Position numbers and translations under genes: made by a program. Below the pieces are notes generated by a model. It ran no database searches. It was given only the letters and a program-made list of their open reading frames with translations, and was not told where the DNA came from. 64,000 bases of DNA from Vibrio breoganii. GTDB taxonomy: Bacteria > Pseudomonadota > Gammaproteobacteria > Enterobacterales > Vibrionaceae. The stretch covers positions 496,001-560,000 of the forward strand of contig NZ_CP016178.1 in the NCBI RefSeq assembly GCF_001677275.1, in the 5' to 3' direction. This document shows positions 52,064 through 61,060 of this stretch, one piece after another (position 1 is the first letter of the stretch; every line of letters starts with the position of its first letter).

Positions 52064-54049
52064 TTAAGCGTCTTCTTTCGGAAGATCAGCAAAAACCTCA
52101 GTTGGTTTCGCTACCATGTTGCGCTTATCAATATCCACATCAGTAAGAACAACTTCTACGATGTCGCTTAGCTTGTAGATAACTTCTTTATCGATTGAAA
52201 TTGTACCTTGCTCGGCACTGGATTCGATTCGCTCTTTGTTGTCCATAATTAGAGAATTAGGAACAAATGCGGCCGCACCATTTTCAATCAAGCGAACACG
52301 CATACCACTACGACCAATATCAAAGATCTCACCCTTGAACGTGGTTTCAGCTTCTACGTCTTGTTTCAGCGTGCGGGCATAGAGCCAGTCACTTACTTTA
52401 CGCTCTGCCATTCTGTGGTGCTTGCGGTGAATCGCCAGCTCATCACCCACTTCATCATCAGGGGTTTGCACTGGTTCTTTGTTCAGAATCACCGCTTTAA
52501 GAAGACGATGGTTAACCATGTCGCTGTACTTACGAATAGGAGAGGTCCATGTCGCGTAGATATCTAAACCCATTGCAAAGTGCGGTGCAGGCGTGTTACC
52601 CATTTCACCATAGCTTTGATGTTTACGAATGCGGTTATCTAGGTATTGAGTTTCTTGGTTGTTCAACCAGCGACGCAGTGCGGTAAAGCCTTCAAGAGTG
52701 ATGACATTCTCAGCGTCGAAGCCTTCTGCACCATGCTCTGTCACTAAGTCGATAACGTTAGAAACTTTATCTTCTTTAAGACCCGCATGAGTATTGAAAA
52801 TACCCATATTTAGCTTGTCACTTAGCACGCGACCCGCACAAATATTTGCGGTGATCATGGCTTCTTCTACCAACTTGTTGGCGCAGCGACGCATATCAGA
52901 ATGGATCGCGATAACATCGTTATCTTCACTTAGTTCAAAACGATAGTCTGGACGATCTGGGAAGATAACGGCGTTGTTTTCACGCCATTCGCTGCGCGCT
53001 TTTGCCATCTCGGCAAGATCGGTCACTATGGAGGCAATCTCCTCGCTTGGTGACCATTTTTCACAACTACCTGTTTCTAGGAAGTCAGAAACATTGTCGT
53101 ACGCGAGACGAGCGTGAGATTTGATATTTGCCGCAAAGAAACGAATATCGTCTTGGATAGTGCCATCACTGTTTACTGTCACTGTGCAGCATAGAGCAGG
53201 GCGCTCTTGGTCTTGAATAAGAGAGCACAAGTTGTCAGCAAGATCGCGAGGAAGCATTGGAATATTGCGACCCGGCAGATAAATGGTAAAACCGCGCTCA
53301 CGCGCCACTTTGTCCATTTCGTCATCAGGAGTGATGTACGCTGTTGGATCAGCAATGGCGATAGTCAGCTCAAAGTGACCTTCGGCGGTTTTACGAGCAT
53401 ACAGTGCATCATCCATATCCTTTGTTGATTCACCATCGATGGTGACAAAAGGGATATGAGTGAGGTCTTCACGGATTAAATCAGCATCATCATGAAGCTT
53501 CCAGTCGTCAATGCCAACTGGCTCAGAATTAGGAAGGTCATTTTCAGCTAAGGTTACCCACCAAGGCGCTATTTTGTCGTTAGCATCGGTGATCTTTTCG
53601 GTAATTTCGACCATGAAGCCATCGGCGCCCTTAAGAGGGTGCTGAATGACTTGAGCGACAACCCAGTCACCTTCAGCAAACATGTCATGCTTTAGGCCTT
53701 TAGCGGTTTTCGCTTTAAGAGATAGATTACGAAGCTGTGGTTGATCAGGAACGACGTTGAGACGTCCTTTAAACAGCTTAACGCGACCAATGAAACGAGT
53801 GACGGCTTGTTCTACTAACTGATCGGGTTCTGCGAATTCTTTGTCATTCTCAGAACGGATCAGAGCAACCACTCTGTCACCGTGCATGCATTTTTTCATG
53901 TGCGGGGGCGGGATGAAGTAGCTGGTCTTGTTATCTACTTCTAGAAAACCAAACTTCTTATCAGTCGCCTTGATGGTCCCTTCTTTTGTAGGGATAGTTT
54001 CTTTGATCTGCTGTTTTAGTTGAGCAAGCAACGGATTGTCTGCAAACAT
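52064..54049 (-). CDS. rnb: Exoribonuclease II
   Basis: A 661-residue 3'-5' exoribonuclease with the order CSD1, CSD2, RNB, S1. The catalytic magnesium site is in '[14 protein letters not shown]': Asp205, Asp211, Asp213 and Asp214. An N-terminal cold-shock-like barrel ('[19 protein letters not shown]') and a C-terminal S1 domain (about 555-645, '[20 protein letters not shown]') bind RNA. It degrades unstructured mRNA in the cytoplasm. The length matches RNase II rather than the larger RNase R. It shares a 398-bp gap with the divergent deaD gene. Confidence 0.94.
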   Translation of the reverse strand: MFADNPLLAQLKQQIKETIPTKEGTIKATDKKFGFLEVDNKTSYFIPPPHMKKCMHGDRVVALIRSENDKEFAEPDQLVEQAVTRFIGRVKLFKGRLNVVPDQPQLRNLSLKAKTAKGLKHDMFAEGDWVVAQVIQHPLKGADGFMVEITEKITDANDKIAPWWVTLAENDLPNSEPVGIDDWKLHDDADLIREDLTHIPFVTIDGESTKDMDDALYARKTAEGHFELTIAIADPTAYITPDDEMDKVARERGFTIYLPGRNIPMLPRDLADNLCSLIQDQERPALCCTVTVNSDGTIQDDIRFFAANIKSHARLAYDNVSDFLETGSCEKWSPSEEIASIVTDLAEMAKARSEWRENNAVIFPDRPDYRFELSEDNDVIAIHSDMRRCANKLVEEAMITANICAGRVLSDKLNMGIFNTHAGLKEDKVSNVIDLVTEHGAEGFDAENVITLEGFTALRRWLNNQETQYLDNRIRKHQSYGEMGNTPAPHFAMGLDIYATWTSPIRKYSDMVNHRLLKAVILNKEPVQTPDDEVGDELAIHRKHHRMAERKVSDWLYARTLKQDVEAETTFKGEIFDIGRSGMRVRLIENGAAAFVPNSLIMDNKERIESSAEQGTISIDKEVIYKLSDIVEVVLTDVDIDKRNMVAKPTEVFADLPKEDA

Positions 54050-54447
54050 CTATCTTTATCTTAATGAAATAACGGGCACACTATAATGATTTCGGGGCTT
54101 TTTAGCCAGTCTTGGTTAGAAATCGAGCGCATTTTAACCAGTTGGGCGCTACACTGTACTGCGTATTGAAAAAGAACGGCGAATATTGGGCACCGAGAGA
54201 TCAATTTACGAGCCAGAAATGACAGTTTGACGACAAAATGCTTTAATTTTGTGACGGAACTCAATTTTTTCTAGCTTTCTACATGGTTTTAGTGCAGAAT
54301 GCGCCTCCTTCGACTTTGTCCCTAGCGGCTTGATGCGTTTTATATACTTATCCCTTCTGAAAGGATTTAGTGTGTATTGCTGGATCGGTGTATGAATTTA
54401 GAGAGCACCTGGGACCGTTTTTATGAACACATTATAGTGGGATCCCG
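54050..54447. other. 398-bp gap between divergent rnb and deaD
   Basis: Holds the rnb promoter and a probable long deaD leader. The sequence just before deaD contains GGGATCCC (54439-54446), a palindrome covering the ribosome-site region, and a small upstream ORF. No RNA family could be recognised. Long leaders are known for cold-induced deaD, but no cold-box is claimed here. Confidence 0.4.
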
Positions 54448-54481
54448 ATGCAAGAATCTGAAATTAAATTCAGCGATTTAG
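54392..54481 (+). CDS. Possible 29-codon upstream ORF overlapping deaD
   Basis: 'MNLESTWDRFYEHIIVG' and on, 29 residues, preceded by a GGAT site about 7 nt before the ATG and ending 34 nt inside deaD in another frame. Could couple or dampen deaD translation. Evidence is only the reading frame and its position. Confidence 0.2.
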   Translation: MNLESTWDRFYEHIIVGSRCKNLKLNSAI

Positions 54482-56370
54482 AACTAAACGAACAAATCCT
54501 TTCTGCCCTTGACGGCATGGGTTTTGTATCTCCTACACCTATCCAAGCAGCTTCTATTCCTCTGCTTCTTGAAGGTAAGGATGCGCTAGGTAAAGCGCAA
54601 ACAGGTACTGGTAAAACTGCTGCCTTCTCTCTTCCTCTTCTTAACAAACTGAATCTAGACCAGCGTAAGCCGCAAGCAATTATCCTTGCACCAACGCGTG
54701 AGCTAGCTATTCAGGTTGCAGCAGAGATCAAAAACCTTGGTAAGAACATTCGTGGTCTTAAGGTTCTTGAAATTTACGGCGGTGCTTCAATCGTTGATCA
54801 AATGCGTGCTCTTAAGAACGGCACTCATATCGTTGTTGGTACTCCAGGTCGTGTACAAGACTTGATCAACCGCGACCGTCTGCACCTTGACGAAGTAAAT
54901 ACTTTCGTTCTTGATGAAGCAGATGAAATGCTAAACATGGGCTTCGTAGAAGACGTTACCGCTATCCTTGAGCACGCTCCAGCGTCAGCTCAGCGCGTAT
55001 TGTTCTCTGCGACTATGCCTCCAATGCTTAAGAAAATTGTTGAGCGCTTCTTGCGTGATCCTGCTTTCGTTGATGTTGCTGGTAAAAACCACACTGTTGA
55101 CAAAGTAGAGCAACAATTCTGGGTAGTTAAAGGTATTGAGAAAGACGAGGCAATGACTCGTATTCTTGAAACTGAAGAAACTGATGCTTCTATCGTATTC
55201 GTACGTACACGCCAAGACACTGAGCGTCTAGCGGGCTACCTAGCAGACCGTGGCTTTAAAGTAGCGGCACTTCACGGTGACATTCCACAGTCACAACGTG
55301 AGCGTACTGTAGACAACATTAAGCGTGGTGTTATCGATATCCTAGTTGCAACTGACGTTGTTGCTCGTGGTCTTGATGTGCCTCGTATTACTCACGTATT
55401 CAACTACGACATTCCATTTGATGTTGAGTCTTACATCCACCGTATTGGCCGTACTGGCCGTGCTGGACGTAAAGGTAAAGCGATCCTACTAGTTCGCACT
55501 AACCAAATGCGTATGCTTCGTACTATTGAGCGTGTAACTAAGTCAGCAATGGAAGAAATCCAACTTCCTCTACGTGACCAAGTTGCAGAAGCTCGTCTGA
55601 AGAAGCTAGGTCTTGAGCTTCAAGCAGACACAGAACACGCTTCTCTAGAGAAATTCTCTGAGCTAGTTGAAAAGCTACAGACTAACCTAGAAATTGATGC
55701 TGCAACTCTAGCTGCGATTCTACTTCGTCGTCAGCAAGGCAAGCGTCCATTATTCTACGTTGGCGAAGACCCAATGACTTCTGCTATCGCACGTGACAAA
55801 AAACGTCGTGCAGAGCGTCGTGAAGGCGGTCGTGACGGTGGCCGTGAAGGCGGTCGTGAAGGCGGTCGTAGCTACGGTGGCGAAACTAAAGATTGGGATA
55901 CTTACCAATTACAAGTTGGTCGTGACCAAGGTGTTCAGGTTAAAGACATCGTTGGCGCTCTAGCAAACGAACTAGGCCTAACTAAAGGTTCTATCGGCGC
56001 GATCAAATTGGCTCAAGGCCACACATTTGTTCAGCTACCAAAAGCGATGAACTCTGAGACAGCTGGTAAACTTAGCAAGCTACGTATTCGTCAAAAAGAA
56101 ACTGCAGCAGTAGTTTGTGATTTTGATGACTTCCGTGAGTCTCGTGGCGGTCGTCGTGATGGCGGTGGTCGTCGTGACGGTGGTCGTGGTCAACGTGAAG
56201 GTGGCGGCTACCGTGGTAACCGTGAAGGCGGTGGCTATCGTGGCAACCGTGAAGGCAATCGTGAAGGCGGCCGTGATGGTGAGCGTCGTTTCGATCGCAA
56301 CCGTGGCGGTGACAACCGTGGTAACCACCGTGGTGAGCGTGGTCACTCTCGTCGCACTACAGCAGAGTAA
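54448..56370 (+). CDS. deaD: DEAD-box ATP-dependent RNA helicase DeaD/CsdA
   Basis: A 640-residue helicase that unwinds RNA in ribosome assembly and mRNA decay, above all in the cold. Q motif 'GFVSPTPIQ', Walker A 'AQTGTGKT' (50-57), DEAD (156-159), SAT (187-189) and 'HRIGRTGRAGRKG' (motif VI, about 331-343) are intact. A DbpA-like RNA-binding domain lies at about 485-560. Arg/Gly-rich repeats occur at about 455-475 and make up the tail from about 565 (RGG, GGYRGNREG), and should bind RNA. Codon use is strongly that of a highly expressed gene. Ends in a strong terminator. Confidence 0.95.
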   Translation: MQESEIKFSDLELNEQILSALDGMGFVSPTPIQAASIPLLLEGKDALGKAQTGTGKTAAFSLPLLNKLNLDQRKPQAIILAPTRELAIQVAAEIKNLGKNIRGLKVLEIYGGASIVDQMRALKNGTHIVVGTPGRVQDLINRDRLHLDEVNTFVLDEADEMLNMGFVEDVTAILEHAPASAQRVLFSATMPPMLKKIVERFLRDPAFVDVAGKNHTVDKVEQQFWVVKGIEKDEAMTRILETEETDASIVFVRTRQDTERLAGYLADRGFKVAALHGDIPQSQRERTVDNIKRGVIDILVATDVVARGLDVPRITHVFNYDIPFDVESYIHRIGRTGRAGRKGKAILLVRTNQMRMLRTIERVTKSAMEEIQLPLRDQVAEARLKKLGLELQADTEHASLEKFSELVEKLQTNLEIDAATLAAILLRRQQGKRPLFYVGEDPMTSAIARDKKRRAERREGGRDGGREGGREGGRSYGGETKDWDTYQLQVGRDQGVQVKDIVGALANELGLTKGSIGAIKLAQGHTFVQLPKAMNSETAGKLSKLRIRQKETAAVVCDFDDFRESRGGRRDGGGRRDGGRGQREGGGYRGNREGGGYRGNREGNREGGRDGERRFDRNRGGDNRGNHRGERGHSRRTTAE

Positions 56371-56391
56371 TCTAGCGTAATTTAGATTTTG

Positions 56392-56423
56392 AAACCGGGA
56401 CATAATGTCCCGGTTTTTTTTTG
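56392..56423 (+). terminator. Terminator of deaD
   Basis: An 11-bp stem (AAACCGGGACA / TGTCCCGGTTT) with a 3-nt loop and nine or so T. Confidence 0.92.
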
Positions 56424-56782
56424 TCTGAATAAACTGAGATTAGAGTATTTCAACTCGCGAGATTGAAGAGTTATTGAGTACGATGGGTATTGTTAATACT
56501 ATATGTATGATTATTTATGGGCTTACAGAGGGTCAAAAGTGAAGTCTTAGCTTGCAAAACTAGAGTCGTAGCGCATCTGAAAGCCCCGTGAACACTTAAA
56601 AATAGTTGAATTTTTCTTGTCGGGAATAAATTTCGGGCGTTAAATAAATTTGCAGGTTGATCAAGATCAAAGTATCTTATTTTGTAATACTATTTAACTA
56701 AAAAAAATTTGAATAATTTTCAAATTATTTGATAATCATAAACACAGATTGAATGCCCCCTCGTCTAATTAGGATTTAACTC
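56424..56782. other. 359-bp gap upstream of ackA
   Basis: Noncoding, AT-rich towards ackA. It contains an FNR box at 56657-56670 and long A/T runs at 56690-56735. No ORF or RNA family was recognised. Confidence 0.5.
56657..56670. promoter_or_regulatory. FNR box upstream of ackA
   Basis: TTGAT-CAAG-ATCAA is an exact match to the FNR consensus TTGAT-N4-ATCAA, 113-126 bp before the ackA ATG. Activation of acetate formation under low oxygen would fit fermentation. Confidence 0.7.
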
Positions 56783-57976
56783 ATGTCAAACAAGAACGTA
56801 CTCGTTATCAATTCAGGCAGCTCTTCTCTAAAGTTTGCTGTTATCGACTCTGAATCTGGTGAAGCGCTAGTCAGTGGACTAGGTGAGTGTTTTGGTCTTC
56901 CAGAAGCGACCATCGAATGGAAATTTAACGGTGAGAAATGTAAAGAAGCAATCACAGCTCCTGACAACCATCACCAAGAAGCTATCAACCGCATCGTTAA
57001 ACTGATGGATGAGCTATCTCTTAAAGAGACCATTGTTGCTGTAGGTCACCGTATTGTTCATGGTGGTGAGAAATTCACTAGTACTGTTCGAATTGACGAT
57101 GCTGTACTAACAGAAATTGAGAATCTGTCGGATCTAGCTCCTCTACACAACCCTGCCGGTGCAAAAGGTATCCGTGCAGCTATGGCGGCGTACCCATCTC
57201 TACCTCAGTTTGCTGTATTCGATACTGCATTCCACCAAACAATGCCACAGAAGGCGTTTACGGGTGCGATTTCTCATGAACTTTACAAAGAGTACGGCAT
57301 CCGTCGCTACGGTTTCCACGGCACTAGCCACTACTACGTAAGCCGTGAAGCTGCAAAAATGCTGAACAAGCCAGTTGAAGAGTCTAACTTCATTACTGTT
57401 CACCTTGGTAACGGTGCATCTGTATGTGCGATTGCCAACGGCGAAAGTGTTGATACTTCTATGGGCTTCACACCGCTTGCTGGCCTAATGATGGGTACTC
57501 GTTCAGGTGACCTTGACCCAGGTATCATTGAGTTCTTGATGAAGAAAGGCTGGACTCCAGAGCAAGTATTCGAAACGCTTAACAAGAAATCAGGTTTCTT
57601 GGGTGTATCCGGCGTAACTTCTGACGCTCGTGGCATTCTAGAAGCAATGGACGAAGGTCACGAAGGTGCTAAGCTAGCGTTCCAAGTATTCACATACCGT
57701 GTTGCTAAGTACATCGGCTCTTACATGATTCCACTTAGCTCTTTAGATGCAATTATCTTCACTGGCGGTATCGGTGAAAATGCTCTAGATATCCGTAGTG
57801 AGATCCTGACTAACTTAGGCCTACTTGGTTTTGTTGAAGACAAAGCAGGCAACGAAGCAGCTCGCTTTGGTGCAGCAGGTCAAATTGCTGAGTCTGAGCT
57901 TCTAGGCGCTAAGGTACTAGTAGTACCAACTAACGAAGAGTTCGTAATTGCTAAGCAATCTGTAGAACTTCTATAA
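56783..57976 (+). CDS. ackA: Acetate kinase
   Basis: A 397-residue acetokinase that interconverts acetyl phosphate plus ADP and acetate plus ATP. N-terminal 'VLVINSGSSSLKFAVID', 'GHRIVHGGEKF' (about 84-94), 'GFHGTSHYYV' (about 177-186) and 'FTGGIGENA' (about 326-334) are the family motifs. AGGA ribosome site. A perfect terminator follows, and the next gene is not pta, although ackA-pta is the usual pair; pta must lie elsewhere or this is a second kinase copy. The FNR box points to oxygen control. Confidence 0.95.
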   Translation: MSNKNVLVINSGSSSLKFAVIDSESGEALVSGLGECFGLPEATIEWKFNGEKCKEAITAPDNHHQEAINRIVKLMDELSLKETIVAVGHRIVHGGEKFTSTVRIDDAVLTEIENLSDLAPLHNPAGAKGIRAAMAAYPSLPQFAVFDTAFHQTMPQKAFTGAISHELYKEYGIRRYGFHGTSHYYVSREAAKMLNKPVEESNFITVHLGNGASVCAIANGESVDTSMGFTPLAGLMMGTRSGDLDPGIIEFLMKKGWTPEQVFETLNKKSGFLGVSGVTSDARGILEAMDEGHEGAKLAFQVFTYRVAKYIGSYMIPLSSLDAIIFTGGIGENALDIRSEILTNLGLLGFVEDKAGNEAARFGAAGQIAESELLGAKVLVVPTNEEFVIAKQSVELL

Positions 57977-57995
57977 GTTAGAAAGAACAAACTAT

Positions 57996-58025
57996 AAAAG
58001 GCGACCCTAGGGTCGCCTTTTTTCA
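57996..58025 (+). terminator. Terminator of ackA
   Basis: A fully palindromic 26-bp stem, AAAAGGCGACCCT and its complement, with T run, 19 bp after the stop codon. Confidence 0.9.
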
Positions 58026-58093
58026 TTCCAATCAGTGTCGCTAAACTCATCGGTTACCTGTACACTGCATTTTTGAAAATTGTGAGAGAAGTC

Positions 58094-58429
58094 ATGTCTA
58101 AATTTTTCTATCGTGGTACACCAGATATCATGAGTAATTACGGAAAAAGTGGTTACAACCCAGAACCTACGCTTAAGTTGGGTAGTGAAGGGGCACCACT
58201 GTCTCTTACAGTGGCTAGCGAACAGCGCAAGCTTGAGGTTGCGGCCTTGGTTGAGCAGAACAAATTGTTTGCTAATATCGAAGTCGACGCCACAGCAGAT
58301 GAGAACATCGCTGAGTTAGAAGGCATACTAAACAAGCCTAAAACCCAACGCTTCGAAAAAACGCCTGAGCGCAACGACCCGTGTAGCTGCGGCAGTGGCA
58401 AGAAGTACAAAAAGTGCTGCGGTCGCTAA
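58094..58429 (+). CDS. SWIM/SEC-C metal-binding small protein (PBPRA1643 type)
   Basis: A 111-residue protein ending in the SEC-C zinc motif 'NDPCSCGSGKKYKKCCGR', with four or five Cys. The N-terminal part ('FFYRGTPDIMSNYGKSGYN') matches, from memory, the vibrio family named after PBPRA1643. The ATG at 58094 follows a GAGAGAAG site; the longer TTG frame is unlikely. SEC-C motifs bind zinc and often contact SecB or ribosomes. Stand-alone, with a terminator. Function unknown. Confidence 0.82.
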   Translation: MSKFFYRGTPDIMSNYGKSGYNPEPTLKLGSEGAPLSLTVASEQRKLEVAALVEQNKLFANIEVDATADENIAELEGILNKPKTQRFEKTPERNDPCSCGSGKKYKKCCGR

Positions 58430-58455
58430 TAGTGATAAAATTAAAGCTTCTCATT

Positions 58456-58480
58456 AAACCGTCCACTGGGCGGTTTTTTT
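58456..58480 (+). terminator. Terminator of the SEC-C gene
   Basis: A 9-bp stem (AAACCGTCC / GGGCGGTTT, one G-T pair), loop ACT, then a T run. Confidence 0.85.
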
Positions 58481-58673
58481 ATGCGCGGGAATTGAGTAGA
58501 GCAGATGTCTCCCCTTTTTACTAAGCTGAATAGCATTGTCACTTATAAAACGCGGTTTAAATTTAGGTTTCAATTGTCTGTAGGGAATATCAGAGCCTAG
58601 TTGCGATAGTGCATCAGTATTGGTTGATACGTTGTTTCTCTTTTAGTTATTGCATGGAATAGATAGGGATAAC

Positions 58674-60989
58674 ATGAAAAAGATCATCGTATTGTGGGGT
58701 GCTATAGCCTTACTGCCTGCGGTTAGCCAAGGGCAAACGTGTAAAAGTACTGCGCAAGAATTCAGGACTATTACCGGGTATTGTAATAATCCAATAGAGC
58801 CAAATCTTGGGGTCGCCTGGGACATTGATATTGAAAATAGCGAAGGTCCCGTTAGAGAAGGAATTTTTAGGCGATTTGAGAAAGCAGAATACAGCGATAT
58901 AGCCACTCGAACATCCCCTAGAGACGAAGTTGCAAATCCTATTGTAGCCAGTGCTGACTTAATGCAGATTAATGTCGAAGACGGTCGCTACTGGTCTCAT
59001 ACCAATCTTTTCTTTGTCTATATGATGCAATTTGTTACCCATGATATGGCACTCACAGTATCGCCACCAGCAGATCCTCTCGCGCTCAACGCGGGATTAG
59101 GCATTGAGAAAGATGCAGAAGGTACCGATTTTTTATTAGGTGGCGCAACGGTTGATTACCTTGACGAACAGGGCGTTCCACAGCAATACAATGGGGCATC
59201 CGCTTTCTTAGACTTGTCTTCCACCTATGGCCCCACTAAGGAAATAAGTAATGCGTTGAGAACGTTTGAAGGGGGGTTATTAAAGACTGCACAGCGAAAG
59301 GATTTTAGGTTCACTAGGAGAAATACTCCCTCTCGGGATCTTTGTGATTGTGTAAACACTGATACTGGCGAACCTTGGAGCATGTTTAACGAAGATCTTT
59401 CAAATATCAAAGAAGTATTTGTTGAGAGTGCTCCAGGGTTTATTCCTGAACCGTTTGTACACCTCGATATGTGTGTCTCTCCCGCAGCTTCCTTTGGAAG
59501 CACATTTATACCTGGGGTAGGGGAAGTACCTGCAACGCCGGGTGTTTATAGCTGTCCCAATAGTGCACTTGGCACTCCTCCAATGCTGTTGGAGAACGTG
59601 AAATGCAGTATTAACTATGCCGCTTTAAACGACCCAACTAGGTCAGATTTCGAATGGAGCATCCCTGACGGAGTTGATTGGATGCCCTTTGTTTCAGAAA
59701 CAAGCCCACAAGTGCCCTTTGATGAACTTACGGCATCGACCAATGATCCGAGTAAAGCTTTTGCCGCTGGGGATCTTAGAGCAACAGAAAATCTAGGAAT
59801 CACGGTCATACAAAACCTTTGGCTCAGAGAGCATAACCGTAACGCGAGATTACTTTCGAAAAACAATCCTACTTGGAGTGATGAACAAATTTTTCAAGTG
59901 GCGAGAGCACGTACTATCGGAGTTTACCAAAAGGTAGTGTACAACGAATTCTTGCCAATAATTGTAGGGAAGACGTTATCTCAGAAATATAAGCTAACCC
60001 AAAAGTATAAAGACAGTGATTATGATCAAGCTATTGATCCTCGTACTGGCAATAGTTTTGCCGCTGCTGCTATGCGGTTTGGGCATTCAATGGTGACTAA
60101 CGATGTATTTCCTCTCGATCCCGTTAGTATGGAGAGAATTCCTACAAAACAGAAACAACTACCGGCTAACTATTTTGGTCAGAACTCTCCAGCTGAGTCT
60201 TCAATAAATTGGATACACTTAGGAGCGGCGGCGCAATCCACCGCTTTTGCTCCAGTAGATGAAATGATGGCGTTTATTGGTGCTCAAGTCCCCAGTGCTT
60301 CACCACCTGATGATGCCATTATGGCAGGTTTGGTCAATTCTAGAGCTCAAATGGTAGATCGCTATGTCGAAATATCTCTGAACAAGCTCGATGTATCAAA
60401 TTGTTTTAGTGGCGCTATTTCAGTCAGCGTTCCAGGTTTTTCAGTATTTAGAGGCCGAACACATGGACTGCCTTCGTATCATCAGCTTGCCAAGCAGTGG
60501 ACAGGCAATGCCATATACGGAACTAAAGGTTGCCCTGAACCTCAGGAAAACCAAGAGTACGACCCTTTGCAATGCTTTGAAGCATTGACTCAAGATACAG
60601 ACTCTAACTATGCGTTGCAGTTGAGAGATACTTTCAAGCGACTAGATCTAATCGACCCCTTTGTAGGAATGTTGATAGAATCTGAAATAGTCTGTACAGG
60701 CTGCAAATTTGGCAGCTTAGAAGGTAGTAATGAGTTAAACCATAAAGCTAAGGTGAAAAATGGAATAGTGGGGCCTACTGCTGGTGAGATAATTGCTGAC
60801 CAATTTTATCGTAGTAAGTATGGAGATAGATTTTGGTTTGAGAACAGTATCCATGGTTGGTCACAAAGTGATTTGCGTGCGATACATAACACTACAATGA
60901 AAGATCTTATTTCAACTCATTTTCCATCGCTATCGGCTCAGCTCAAGGATAGGGATAGTGTCCTAATAGGGGCTGCTATTTATAATTAG
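58674..60989 (+). CDS. Secreted animal-type heme peroxidase
   Basis: A 771-residue exported member of the peroxidase-cyclooxygenase superfamily (signal to about residue 20). Distal site 'QFVTHDMAL' gives Gln119, His123 and Asp124. The calcium loop 'SAFLDLSSTYG' (176-186) and 'GDLRATEN' with Arg369/Glu372 are present, as are 'REHNR' (385-389), proximal His471 in 'AMRFGHSMV', and 'RGRTHGLPSYHQ' (593-604). Compared with myeloperoxidase, the Asp that forms one heme ester is Thr122 here while the Glu is kept, so only one covalent heme link is expected. It should use hydrogen peroxide to oxidise halides or organic donors outside the cell. ATAGGGA ribosome site at the 58674 start. Confidence 0.88.
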   Translation: MKKIIVLWGAIALLPAVSQGQTCKSTAQEFRTITGYCNNPIEPNLGVAWDIDIENSEGPVREGIFRRFEKAEYSDIATRTSPRDEVANPIVASADLMQINVEDGRYWSHTNLFFVYMMQFVTHDMALTVSPPADPLALNAGLGIEKDAEGTDFLLGGATVDYLDEQGVPQQYNGASAFLDLSSTYGPTKEISNALRTFEGGLLKTAQRKDFRFTRRNTPSRDLCDCVNTDTGEPWSMFNEDLSNIKEVFVESAPGFIPEPFVHLDMCVSPAASFGSTFIPGVGEVPATPGVYSCPNSALGTPPMLLENVKCSINYAALNDPTRSDFEWSIPDGVDWMPFVSETSPQVPFDELTASTNDPSKAFAAGDLRATENLGITVIQNLWLREHNRNARLLSKNNPTWSDEQIFQVARARTIGVYQKVVYNEFLPIIVGKTLSQKYKLTQKYKDSDYDQAIDPRTGNSFAAAAMRFGHSMVTNDVFPLDPVSMERIPTKQKQLPANYFGQNSPAESSINWIHLGAAAQSTAFAPVDEMMAFIGAQVPSASPPDDAIMAGLVNSRAQMVDRYVEISLNKLDVSNCFSGAISVSVPGFSVFRGRTHGLPSYHQLAKQWTGNAIYGTKGCPEPQENQEYDPLQCFEALTQDTDSNYALQLRDTFKRLDLIDPFVGMLIESEIVCTGCKFGSLEGSNELNHKAKVKNGIVGPTAGEIIADQFYRSKYGDRFWFENSIHGWSQSDLRAIHNTTMKDLISTHFPSLSAQLKDRDSVLIGAAIYN

Positions 60990-61060
60990 GATAAGGAACA
61001 ACCGAACCTGTTTTTTAAATAGCTTCGGTTGCTACAACAAAGTTTTAGTTGCCATTGGTC

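Noticed and set aside
56080..56403. Thr/Ala-rich frame on the minus strand opposite the deaD tail
   Set aside because: It is the antisense shadow of the RGG repeats; composition is set by the sense strand and there is no ribosome site.
60999..61031. CAACCGAA...TTCGGTTG inverted repeat between the peroxidase and antiporter genes
   Set aside because: The 17-nt loop and short stem make a terminator uncertain; not listed as a feature.
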